A DNA stretch of 64,000 nucleotides. Source: Chitinophagales bacterium (lineage in GTDB: Bacteria > Bacteroidota > Bacteroidia > Chitinophagales > Saprospiraceae). Made by a program: the position numbers and the translations under genes. Positions 9,245 through 18,700 of this stretch are shown in pieces; the stretch's first letter is position 1, and every line of letters starts with the position of its first letter. The stretch spans positions 1 to 64,000 of the forward strand of contig JAAFJN010000024.1 in the NCBI GenBank assembly GCA_013298845.1, given 5' to 3'. Below the pieces are notes generated by a model. That model saw only the letters and a program-made list of their open reading frames with translations. It had not been told where the DNA came from and made no database searches.

Positions 9245-9655
9245 ATGGAACTCAATTATTCAAAAGACACCACCATTCACGATATTCAAACGCAATTTGC
9301 AACCGCATTTCCCGGTTTAAAATTGAAATTTTTCACCAAACACCACGATGCTTATAAGGGTAGTCCGGCCAAATTTATGATTCAGGAACCCGGAAAAACC
9401 TTGGGAGAAATCGCGCCGGATATAAAAACCGGGTATTTGATTGTGGAACCGGATATGATTACTTGGCAACTGGAGCGTTTGCTGGAAGAAGAATGCGGTT
9501 TGCACACGCAGGTTTTCCGTAAATCGGGCGAAACCTGGTTAGAAACCTCCGTGAGTGATGATCTTACTTTGGAGCAGCAACAAGCCAAAGTCCGCGCCAG
9601 CGAATCGGTGCATCAGGAGTTTGTTGATCCGGTTGATTACCGTGAAATGGACTAG
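9245..9655 (+). CDS. Conserved hypothetical protein (136 aa)
   Basis: A soluble 136-residue protein with no signal peptide or membrane segment. Proteins opening like this (MELNYSKDTTIHDIQTQFA) seem to occur widely in Bacteroidota, but I know of no function. The pattern is mixed alpha/beta with an acidic C-terminal stretch (SVSDDLTLEQQQAK). The ATG at 9245 is preferred to the open frame from 9197, because its product begins with a family-like N-terminus. A block of 21/22-bp repeats follows at once, then a universal stress protein gene on the same strand. A functional link between the two is possible but not shown. Confidence 0.75.
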   Translation: MELNYSKDTTIHDIQTQFATAFPGLKLKFFTKHHDAYKGSPAKFMIQEPGKTLGEIAPDIKTGYLIVEPDMITWQLERLLEEECGLHTQVFRKSGETWLETSVSDDLTLEQQQAKVRASESVHQEFVDPVDYREMD

Positions 9656-9656
9656 C

Positions 9657-9804
9657 ACTTCGACTGCGCTCAGTGCATGTTCGGCTACGCTCAGTATATA
9701 CTTCGGCTACGCTCAGTGCATGTTCGGCTACGCTCAGTATATACTTCGGCTACGCTCAGTGCATGTTCGGCTACGCTCAGTATATACTTCGGCTACGCTC
9801 AGTA
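9657..9804. repeat. Tandem TTCGGCTACGCTCAGT repeat, 7 copies alternating 21/22 bp
   Basis: Seven copies of TTCGGCTACGCTCAGT (the first reads TTCGACTGCGCTCAGT) start near 9659, 9680, 9702, 9723, 9745, 9766 and 9788. The spacers alternate between GCATG and ATATAC, so the higher-order unit is 43 bp. The block fills nearly all the space between a conserved hypothetical gene and the stress protein gene. Confidence 0.92.
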
Positions 9805-9825
9805 TAAAAAAAAACACACCATACT

Positions 9826-10635
9826 ATGAAAAATATCCTTGTTCCCATTGATTTTTCGGCAACCTCCGAAAATGCGTTGCGCTATGCCATTGAAGTGGCG
9901 TCCCGGACGCAGCAAACTATTACGGCTTTGTACGTTGTTTACCCCAACGACGGCGTTAATAACAATATGTACGACGCTTTTTTTATTGATTCTTACGTGG
10001 ATGAACGCTTAGAGGGTATGAAGGATTGGGTGAAAAAATTTGACCCCAAAAACGTACCGCTTCGGTTGGCCTGCGAAATTGGGATGCCCATTAGTACCAT
10101 CTGCCAAAAAGCCGAATCCACCGACGCCACCATGATCATCATGGGAACCACCGGCGCTTCGGGGTTGGGTGCCATGCTGTTGGGCAGCATTTCCAAAGGT
10201 GTTGTTTCCAACGCCAAAATACCCGTGATGGTCGTGCCGCCGCAGTCGGTGTACCGGGAGTCGGCGTTATTTGCGCTGGCTTCCGATTTGAATACGTTGC
10301 CCAGTCGCCCCGCGTTGCATTTTTTGGAAAATGTGTTGCACATGCGTGCCAATGGTCTGGCGGTGGTACACGTATTGGGTGAAAATGCCCAACGCCCCGA
10401 CAAAGTATCGGAGCAGTTGTTTAGTGCGGCTTTGGGCAATATTCCCCACGATTTTCACTATCTCCACAGCGATAATATCGCCGAAGCCGTGCATCTTTTT
10501 GTGGAATCGGCCAATTGTCAGGGGGTAATTGCGATTGCACACGAACATTCGTTGTTGCGCCAAATCTTTGGCCGAAGCGTTTCGCGGGCCATTGCGCACA
10601 AACCGATGGTGCCTACGCTGGTCCTGCACGGTTAG
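9826..10635 (+). CDS. Universal stress protein, tandem UspA domains
   Basis: A 269-residue cytoplasmic protein made of two Usp folds. The first (~1-145) begins MKNILVPIDFSATSENALRYA. It has the ATP-binding loop (MGTTGASGLGAMLLGSIS, then IPVMVVP), matching the G-2x-G-9x-G(S/T) pattern of nucleotide-binding Usp proteins. The second (~150-269) lacks that loop, though it ends with a related KPMVPTLVLHG strand. Family members help cells survive stress and growth arrest by means that are poorly defined. The promoter may lie within or upstream of the repeat block. The gene is convergent with the small lipoprotein gene, with a 4-bp gap. Confidence 0.93.
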   Translation: MKNILVPIDFSATSENALRYAIEVASRTQQTITALYVVYPNDGVNNNMYDAFFIDSYVDERLEGMKDWVKKFDPKNVPLRLACEIGMPISTICQKAESTDATMIIMGTTGASGLGAMLLGSISKGVVSNAKIPVMVVPPQSVYRESALFALASDLNTLPSRPALHFLENVLHMRANGLAVVHVLGENAQRPDKVSEQLFSAALGNIPHDFHYLHSDNIAEAVHLFVESANCQGVIAIAHEHSLLRQIFGRSVSRAIAHKPMVPTLVLHG

Positions 10636-10639
10636 TGTC

Positions 10640-11002
10640 CTATCGGCATAATAATTCCTTTAATAAGTCGGTATTGCCGGCCAGATCAGGGCATTTAGTT
10701 TTGATTTCGGCCTGAAGTGCAGTTATCTCTGATGGCTGCACTTTTCCCATTTCGGAAAGCACGGGCGTGAGGCACAAAAAGGTTTTATCGTATTCCTGTT
10801 GCATTTGCTCCAGATGTTGGGTGAAGGCAGGTAGCGTGTCGGGAATCGTTCGGGCGGTTTTGTCCATCTCGCCCAAAGTGGCGGCGCATTCACAATAAGC
10901 CGCAGAAATGCGAAAAGTTTTTTTGTCAGTAGGGGTTTTTGTTTCACAAGCTGTCATAGTGGCAGCCAGGAAAGAAATGCATATTAATGTCTTGATTTCC
11001 AA
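10640..11002 (-). CDS. Small lipoprotein, probable TTG start
   Basis: A short secreted protein whose signal sequence ends in a lipobox-like LAATMTAC, so it is probably a lipoprotein. The mature part is helical and has further cysteines (YCECAATLG, FLCLTPV, KCPDL), which might form disulphides. There is no ATG at the N-terminus. The open frame starts with TTG at 11038, but a TACCTTTG promoter box covers 11036-11043, so translation must begin downstream of it. The TTG at 11002 gives a standard lipoprotein signal (EIKTLICISFLAATMTAC). No known family was recognised. Confidence 0.68.
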   Translation of the reverse strand: MEIKTLICISFLAATMTACETKTPTDKKTFRISAAYCECAATLGEMDKTARTIPDTLPAFTQHLEQMQQEYDKTFLCLTPVLSEMGKVQPSEITALQAEIKTKCPDLAGNTDLLKELLCR

Positions 11003-11035
11003 AGTGTGTATCAAAGTATTGAACTGAATATAGAG

Positions 11036-11043
11036 CAAAGGTA
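11036..11043 (-). promoter_or_regulatory. -7 promoter box of the small lipoprotein gene
   Basis: TACCTTTG on the minus strand matches TAnnTTTG. It rules out a translation start at 11038 and favours the TTG at 11002. Confidence 0.5.
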
Positions 11044-11354
11044 AAAACTTTGCGAAAATTATGGAGTTACTTGATTTTTAAGAAGTGCAACTTCAGTTTT
11101 TCATTAAAAATCAAGTTATTAACAAGATTATTCCGTAAAATTATGTAGTTGATTATTAGGGACTTACCGTTTGTTTTGTCGTTTTTTGCCTAATTTTCTA
11201 GCGTAATTTTTTTTTAATTTTGTTTACCCTGGTGAAATGCTAATACCTTATTTTTGTGTCGATTTTGGTTGATAATTTTTTTTTGTTTTAAATACTTCTT
11301 TTAATCCCGTATTCGTCATAAGGCGCAAGACATCTGAACATTTTTTGTCTCCTT
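11044..11354. promoter_or_regulatory. AT-rich divergent intergenic region with a leader-like element
   Basis: This 311-bp region separates the divergent lipoprotein and hydrolase genes. It holds a plus-strand TATTTTTG box (11249-11256). Near the end is a leader-like segment (11299-11353: TTTTAATCC, then ATAAGG, ACATCTGAAC, and TCTCCT next to the ATG). A related segment occurs at 22876-22938 upstream of the second giant gene. No ORF was found. Confidence 0.45.
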
Positions 11355-12029
11355 ATGTATCTATTCCTTCATGGTGCCTTGGGTGCCGCAAATCAATTTG
11401 ATACATTTTTTTCTCAGTACCCTGAGATAAGAAAAACATCATTCGCATTAAACTTCCCCGGTCACGGAGGGCATCACTCCAACCATTCCTTTTCATTGTC
11501 TCATTTAGGCGAAAGTGTCATCCGTTATATGGATGAACACGGCATTGCGCGTTGTCACCTGTTTGGGTACAGCATGGGTGGTTACATTGCTTTGTATCTG
11601 GCGTGGCAATATCCCGAACGGATTGAAAGTGTGACCACACTAAATACTAAATTAGACTGGACGCCGGAGGTAGTAACGCGAATGCAGGGCATGATGGACC
11701 CGATAAAAATTTTGGCCAAAGCCCCACAGGTAGCGGTTCAAATGGCCACTACCCATGCGCCCGCTGACTGGACTGAACTGGCCGCCGAAACTGGCCGCTT
11801 TTTGGAGGTGCTGGCGACCGGCGGTGGTCTACCCGATACAAGTTTTTCTTCTATTTTGTGTCCCGTATTACTTTTAAGAGGCGAAAAAGACCACGTTGTA
11901 ACCGCGCAGGAATGCGAACGGATTATACAGTTAATTCCCAATGGCAGATACCAGGAAGTACCGGAAAGTGGCCACCAATGGGAGCAGGTTCGGTTATCCG
12001 AAATTGCCGGGCTGATTAATAAACCGTAA
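11355..12029 (+). CDS. Alpha/beta hydrolase
   Basis: A 224-residue cytoplasmic serine hydrolase of the MenH/esterase type. It has the oxyanion motif HGALG (residues 6-10), the nucleophile elbow GYSMGG with Ser73, an acid residue in GEKDHV (~Asp179) and a histidine in SGHQW (~His207), so the catalytic triad looks complete. The substrate cannot be told from sequence; carboxylester or C-C bond hydrolysis are both possible. There is no signal peptide. The 3' end overlaps the end of the next, convergent gene by 14 bp. Confidence 0.85.
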   Translation: MYLFLHGALGAANQFDTFFSQYPEIRKTSFALNFPGHGGHHSNHSFSLSHLGESVIRYMDEHGIARCHLFGYSMGGYIALYLAWQYPERIESVTTLNTKLDWTPEVVTRMQGMMDPIKILAKAPQVAVQMATTHAPADWTELAAETGRFLEVLATGGGLPDTSFSSILCPVLLLRGEKDHVVTAQECERIIQLIPNGRYQEVPESGHQWEQVRLSEIAGLINKP

Positions 12030-12336
12030 TAAAATTTTCGTCAATACTGTACTGACGACCGCTGGCGCGGTCGCGAACAACCCGTTCGGCAATAAACGCC
12101 AAAATATGGTCGCGCCATTCCAGCGGCAGTTGGGTGCGGTTGGTCCATTCCTGCTCGGTAGGAATGTTGACAATAACTAAGGCATCGCCACTGGCGTATT
12201 CCCACCACATACTAAAAGTAGTTTCGGTGCTTTGGTACGTAACGTTACCGCTGCGGCCTTCGGTGGTATAGGTTAAGGTGGCTTTTTTCCACTGTTCGAG
12301 GGCATCTTGGGCGGATGGTGGGTGTTGTTGTGACAT
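12016..12336 (-). CDS. Hypothetical protein (106 aa); a truncated copy lies at 22440-22595
   Basis: A 106-residue soluble protein with the central motif 'ALEQWKKATLTYTTEG' and an aromatic-rich middle ('TTFSMWWEY'). No family was recognised. The gene follows the first giant surface-protein gene on the same strand, and its 3' end overlaps the hydrolase gene. About 85 bp of its 5' half (12227-12315) are nearly identical to 22460-22544, on the other side of the giant gene and in the same orientation. The copy has a 4-bp deletion. This marks a past duplication or rearrangement around the giant gene. Confidence 0.7.
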   Translation of the reverse strand: MSQQHPPSAQDALEQWKKATLTYTTEGRSGNVTYQSTETTFSMWWEYASGDALVIVNIPTEQEWTNRTQLPLEWRDHILAFIAERVVRDRASGRQYSIDENFITVY

Positions 12337-12395
12337 AACTAGTGTGTTTTAGTTGGTACTCGTTTACACATTTTGCATCGGGTGAACGCACAAAA

Positions 12396-12427
12396 GTAAA
12401 AAGGGTCAGGCGATATACGCCCGACCC
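12396..12427 (-). terminator. Terminator of the first giant gene
   Basis: On the minus strand GGGTCGGGCG pairs with CGCCTGACCC around a short TATAT loop. TTTTTAC follows. It lies 36 bp after the stop at 12463. Confidence 0.7.
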
Positions 12428-12462
12428 CGTAGATTAAAATAGTTATACACGCATTATCTTAT

Positions 12463-12732
12463 CTAATTAGGCCCGGTTATTGTAATTTGTCCACAAACTG
12501 CTGGTCTCATTACAATGATTATCTCTTTCACAGTGTAGCAGTTGGCTGCAATTTCGCTGCGAACGTAATAATTGGTTGCACTGGCCGGTGCAACGGAGGA
12601 CGAGGCTAATGGGTTAGTCCCTGCCACAGCGTTGGCTTGTGTGGTATAATAGGTTAAAGTACCGCCGTTCGGATTGCTGGTTACCATTGTGGTCAAGTCA
12701 ATACTGCCACCGGTGCAAACCGAACCCGTTTT
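12463..12732 (-). pseudogene. C-terminal part of giant surface protein 1, displaced by a frameshift
   Basis: This frame continues the giant protein after a 1-base shift near 12725-12732. Its translation (TGSVCTGGSIDLTTMVTS..., ending QITITGPN) matches the end of the second giant protein (NGSVCSGNSINLATLVTS..., ending SPTVNGPN) across the break point. In the uninterrupted protein it would form the last Ig-like domain, about 85 residues. As the sequence stands, this part is not translated with the rest. A sequencing error in the CCCGTTTT run is an alternative to a real mutation. Confidence 0.75.
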
Positions 12733-15700
12733 GCGTGGTAAGCACCGGAGGAATACAACAGCCCTTCAGTGGGATATTATTGTTCAGTACTTCCGGGTCG
12801 CCGCTGGTCAAATTGAACGACAAATAAAACGGATTGGCGGCCGCAGTGAAGTTGGTTAACGTATTTCCACCGCCATTGCCGGAACCCAAAATATAAGGGT
12901 TGGGTTGGCCGGTTGGGTCCAAGGTTGGCCCTGGCAGACGGGTTGTACTGAGGCTATACCCTGCTGGTGGCGTATAAGTCATGGTGTAGATACCCGGCAC
13001 AAAAGCATCCGTGAAAAACTGGTAAACCCCCGTGGAGCCATCTTGTGTAATTACGTAAGTTGCACCTGGGGGAGGTGTTACAGTGATGGTGCCGCCCATG
13101 ATGATTTGACCGGTTTCTTCGCAGTAAATATAACCCATGGGGTCGGTTTTACAGGGAAAACCAGGCGGTACGGTAATGGTGTAATCTCTGTAACAAGTAT
13201 TACTTCCGTTAAAAAGGCGTACCGTATAAATGCCGCCACCAACGTTAGGAACCCCTGTCTGGAGGTTTTGATTAATACCGGTAACGGTACTTGCGGCACT
13301 ATACACCGGGCCAGTATAGGTATTACCGGGGCTAACGCCAAAACGGTCGGTATTGGTGTAAGCCGTTAATACAATACGACCGTCGTCTTGGGGAGTCAGG
13401 TTAACGCACCGGGCGGGAATGGGGACAAAGTTGGCAGTTGGTTGTGTACAAACGGATGTGCAACTCGCCGGAGCCGTATACATCGCCGTATTTGAACAAG
13501 CCGGACTTGCGCTAAACGTCGCTGTCACTGTTTTGGATGCTCCGTCTGAGGGCAGGCCTGCAATTGAGTAGTTCAATGGGCTGATAAATGGCGCATTGAA
13601 TACCTGTGAGCCACCACCGGTGACTTGTACGGTCAAGGTGCCGGAAGCAGGCGGGTTGGTAAAGGTCACCGAACCGGTAAGGGTATGTTGGTTGGTAGCA
13701 GGCACACAAGCACCGGGCGTAGCGGTCAAGGCTGGTGGCGACACCACGGTGACAGGTACCTGTAAAGTGATCGGGCAATCCGAAGCACTCACAGGCATGT
13801 AGCGAGCGTACAAATTGACTGTACCGGACGCCGCGTACAGAGCAGGGTCAAATGCGGTCACAATTGTTCCGGTTGCGGGATCTCCTACGCGGTATGTGAT
13901 CGTAAAATTGGCTTGTGATGCCGGTAAAGGCACTGCCGGATCACTGGAGCAATAAGTACTCGCGAGTGCAGGCGAGGTCGGCACATTTTTGGTGCACAGG
14001 TTGGAAATATTGAGCGTAAACGAGCCATTCGACAAGGTAGCCATATAACCGACTCCGTTGGTATGCGCTACTCTGATCCGATAAACGCCCAAGCCTGGCA
14101 TATAGGTTAGTGTAGCGGGCACTGATAATGGTATGTTAATGCTTGCATTAATCTCCTCAAGACCGGTCTGAGAAATGATCTGCCAGGTACTGCCCGATGG
14201 AGCCGTCACGTCTATATAATCCAGCAGTTCAAGCGGGTCATTGGTAGTTTCATACACCACATCGTGACATACACAAGGGTCTGATAAGGCCACCGTCACA
14301 CAACTTGCGGGAGCATTATAGGCATTTGCCAGGGTATGCGTACACGCTGGATCAGATACAAAAAACGCCGTGACACCAATATTCATAGCCCCGTTTGAAG
14401 CAAGGCCAGTCAGTGTTATGGTTTGAGGAGTGGTCGTTGCAGCCACAGTTACTGTGCCACCATTGGAAGTATTAATTGTAATATTTCCACCCGGGCTATT
14501 GGCATAGGTAACCACTACATCCAAGGAATACGTGTTTGTAGCGGGTGCGCAAGCGGTCGGGGTGGCAGAAGAGACAATTATTCCGCAGACAGCAGAGCAG
14601 GCTAAGGGTGCATTGTAAGCATTCGGAAGTGTGTGCGTGCACGCTGGATCAGCAACAAAAAACGCTGTAACACCAATATTGGCAGCCCCATCCGCCAGTA
14701 TTCCTGTGATTGTTATCGTTTGAGGGCTGGTAGTCGCCGCCACTGTAATGGAGGCACCGCTTGTTGTGGTTACTGTTATATTACCCGCTGGTGGATTGGT
14801 ATAAGTGACAACCACATTTAGTGAATACGTATTGGTAGCAGGCACACAGGCCGTTGGCGTAGCTGATGTGACCGTGATTGAACAAGGCGGCTTAACCCCA
14901 AAATCAAAGGTATGGTTACTCCCTTCCGAAGGTGTAGTTGCACAATAACCCGGATAGCCGTTTACAGCCGCATTAATGCCGCTTAAAATTGTTCCATCAT
15001 TGTCATTCTGATCTGCACCAGTACCCTGACCGGTATTGGATGCCGTCAACTGATAGGTATTGGCACCAATGGTCAACATATTAGTAGCCGTATTGTACTG
15101 TGTCATGGTTTTACCAAGCACAATGACATAAGCCGTATTCGGTGACATACCAGTAAAGCCGCCTGTACCATAAGGAGCAATCGTGTCTACATTGGTGTGA
15201 TCAAAATAATACTCACCAGCAGCACTGGTAGTAGTTTGACCAATCAACGTACCGTCTTTTTTATACAAATCTACTTTTACACCAGCAAGGGGCAATTCAC
15301 AAGGATCTTGCACGCCATCGGCATCAGTGTCAACCCAGACATAATTGCCGATTTGGATGGGCAAGGCATCGCAAAGTAATTCTACATCTCCAAGGCCATT
15401 TGCTTTGTTGAATGGGCTTGGATTAGGAACAAGTACTATCTGCCCTGAACGCGCGCCTGTGGCAGTGCTGAAACGAGCCATTCCTTGCTGTCCGTAGCCT
15501 GTAGGATCATACATTACAGAAAGAATCTCTTTAGTGCCCGGCAACATAGCCAAGCCACCTAATGCCAATTCACCGTGACCATTACCGTCTCCACCCTGAA
15601 AGAACTCAGCGTAGAAAAACTCTCCATTTCCTGAGAACCCATCGAAGTCAGGTGATCCCCCATTATTTAACAAGCCATCATTAGCATTTTGATCACTGAC

Positions 15701-18700
15701 CGGACAAGCACCACTGGTACCTTCCATCAGGAATACCCCATTAACATTGCAGGCTTTGAGAATATCTCCGCCAGAAAATTTATCAACCAGCGTAGTACTA
15801 CCAGAAACTGGCAATGGTGCGTCGTTTCCATATTGATCTCCGACCCGATCCAATAGGCCAATAATCATAGATCCATCCTCAGTAAATTCTATATCCCCGA
15901 AAATAGGAGAAACCCTCCGCTCTCCGCCTGAGGAATAGGTATCTTTCCATGATCTCCAGGTGCCGGGCCAAGTTGTTGGATTTCCTGCGAAATAACCTGT
16001 ACTTTCTCTTGGGTAGTTAAGGCTAAAATTCAGCACACCTGTTAACCCACTACCCGGATTTTCTGGGTCAAAAGTATAAACGAAGGCACCCAAATCGGTA
16101 GAATCTTGACTTATAGATGCATCACAAACTGCTCCTATGTAACCTAACCCTTTGTAAATTTTCAATGCAAACGGGCGCATGACACCACCTTCACAACTCG
16201 GCAATGACAAAGGGTATTCTTGAACCAAACTTCCGGAAACAGCAGTTCCATTGGTCGGAAGCAAAGATATATTTGATACATCCACCGCAATTAATGAACG
16301 AGCATTCAAGTTAATTGCAAAGAGTGTCTTTTGATTATAGAGATCTATATCACCGAAACCGACCTTCCCCACCTTGGCAAATGCATCGAGATCTATTCCG
16401 CCGGTAGTTGCATTAATTTGATTATCTCCTGCAGTGGTAGTCCTGACCACGGAGCCTAAATTTATACCGTTGACACCCTGCAAATTAAAACTACCTACAA
16501 AGCCCGTAGTAGCATTGGACATAAAAATATGACCCGTACCTTGCGCTAATCCAACATGTCGTTTTAGATACGCCGAATTAAATATTGTTTTACTCGGACG
16601 GTGGAAAGATATGCCCCAGGTTGCCCCAACCTGCCCAAAGTTAGCAATACTCGTGGGTGTTCCTGAAAAATCATACGCGGCTCTAATTAAAGCCACCGCA
16701 GTACCCGCAGCAGGCCCAACATTGTACGGAGGTACCGCTACATTCGGGTTGGTCTGACAATAATCATCCGGATAAACCACCCCAAAATCAACATCGCATT
16801 CCGGTGCTGTAATGAATTGTACATCAGTACGGCCATCTGTTCCGTTTCTGGTAGCAACATATGATGCCGGCCAGTTAGAAAATTCAACCCGAATCGGGAA
16901 TACTCCGGCGACCAGAGCGCCAAAGGTATACTGACCAAGGTTATCGGTAGTGGTGGTACCCACTAAATTACCATTGCAGTCATATGCGCGTACTGTCACA
17001 CCAGCGACACCTTGTGTTTCTGCTGCATCCTGGATACCGTCGTTGTCATAATCTTGCCAAACAATACCGCCAGTTTGCCCCGAAGCACATGGGGTATTGA
17101 GGCAGTTGTTGTTGGGAGCCGTTGCATTTACGGGCACTGCCGGGCAAGTTGTCGTAACCGTATAATTAGCAGAGGCCGTGAAAACAGCACCATTGGAGGG
17201 TACTTCAAAATCAAGATAGCCCGTACCACTGCTGGTTGAAATGGTTAAGGTCTGTGAGGCAGGAGTTGCGCCGGGCACATTGACTGTAATATTTTCTGAA
17301 CCCGGACGTCCTGTCCAGTTAGTAACAATTCTTAAGTTAGCCAGACTGTTACCTCCTGCGGTGTTTCCGTTGCTGTCGAAACAGTCACTCATCTGAGCCG
17401 ATAAAACTATGCCGGAAGCATTGACCGTTATACAATTACTATTGGCGGTACAACTTAACCCTGCGATTGTTGAGATGGCTACCCTGCGATAATAAGTCGT
17501 TTGGGTAATCCCTGCGGGTGGGTTATAAGTGTTTAATACTGCGCCTGTTATATTACTAAAACCATTCGAGCAATCTATGGTGCTACTTTGCCATTGATAA
17601 CTAATCGTTCCGTTGCCAGTCGCAGCGGCAGTTTCGGTAAATGCCACCGGATCTCCACCTACGCATACTGTTTCACCTCCTGCAATAGATCCTGGTGTTA
17701 CCGAAATAATCGCCACCGTCACGCAGTTGCTCGTATCTCTGCAAGCCACTGTATTCAGGGTCGAAACGGTTATACGACGATAATAAGTAGTTACAGTAAG
17801 CCCCGCTGGCGGATTATGAGTAGCGGTTGTAGCACCGGCAATATTGGCAAAACCCGTTGTGCAATCCACTGTACTACTCTGCCATATATAGGTCAATGTT
17901 GCACCTGTTGCAGCCGTTGGCACGGTAAAAGCCGCCGGATCTGCTGGTGAAGCACAGAATGTCTGATCGCCCGCAATCACACCTGCGGTAACACTATTGA
18001 CGGTAATGGTGAGTGCCGTACCGGCAAGGGTACAGGGGATACCGTTCAAAGTTGAAACTGCTACCCTTCGGAAGTACGTCGTTTGATTGATTGGGCCAGG
18101 GGCATCGTAAGTGGCACTTATCGCACCGGCAATATCAGTAAAGCCCGTTGTTGTGCTGGTAGTACTGATTTGCCATTGGTAAGAAATAGTACCAACGCCC
18201 GTTGCTATTGCCGTGGAGTTAAAGGCCACAGGATCGCTTCCTTCACAAATGGTTTGTGATGCCGTAATGGTACCTGCCGAAGTTACATTATTTCGAAAAA
18301 CAGTTACACAGTTACTGGTTGCGGTACAGGCCACACTATTTAAAGTAGAAGTTACAATAACTCGGTAATAAGTGGTGGCAGATAACACAAGCGGGTCATA
18401 AGTAGCCATAGTGGCACCGGCAATATTGGTAAAGGTGCCGGCACAGCCTGTTGTATTGGATTGCCACTGATAAGTTAATGTGCCAGAGCCTGTTGCCGGA
18501 GTAATTACATCTATTATTGGCGGGTTATCTGCGGCACAAACCGTCTGATCCGGCCCTACAACAGAAGCGGTCACATTATTCACAAAAACCGTGAGGCAAT
18601 TGCTGTTGGCAGTACAGGCTAATCCATTTAAAGTCGAAGTAGTCACCCTTCTGAAATAGGTGGTTTGTGTTAAACCAGCCGGTACGTTATAAGTCGTTGA

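Noticed and set aside
9657-9804. CRISPR array
   Set aside because: The spacers alternate between two fixed short sequences instead of being unique, and no cas genes are nearby.
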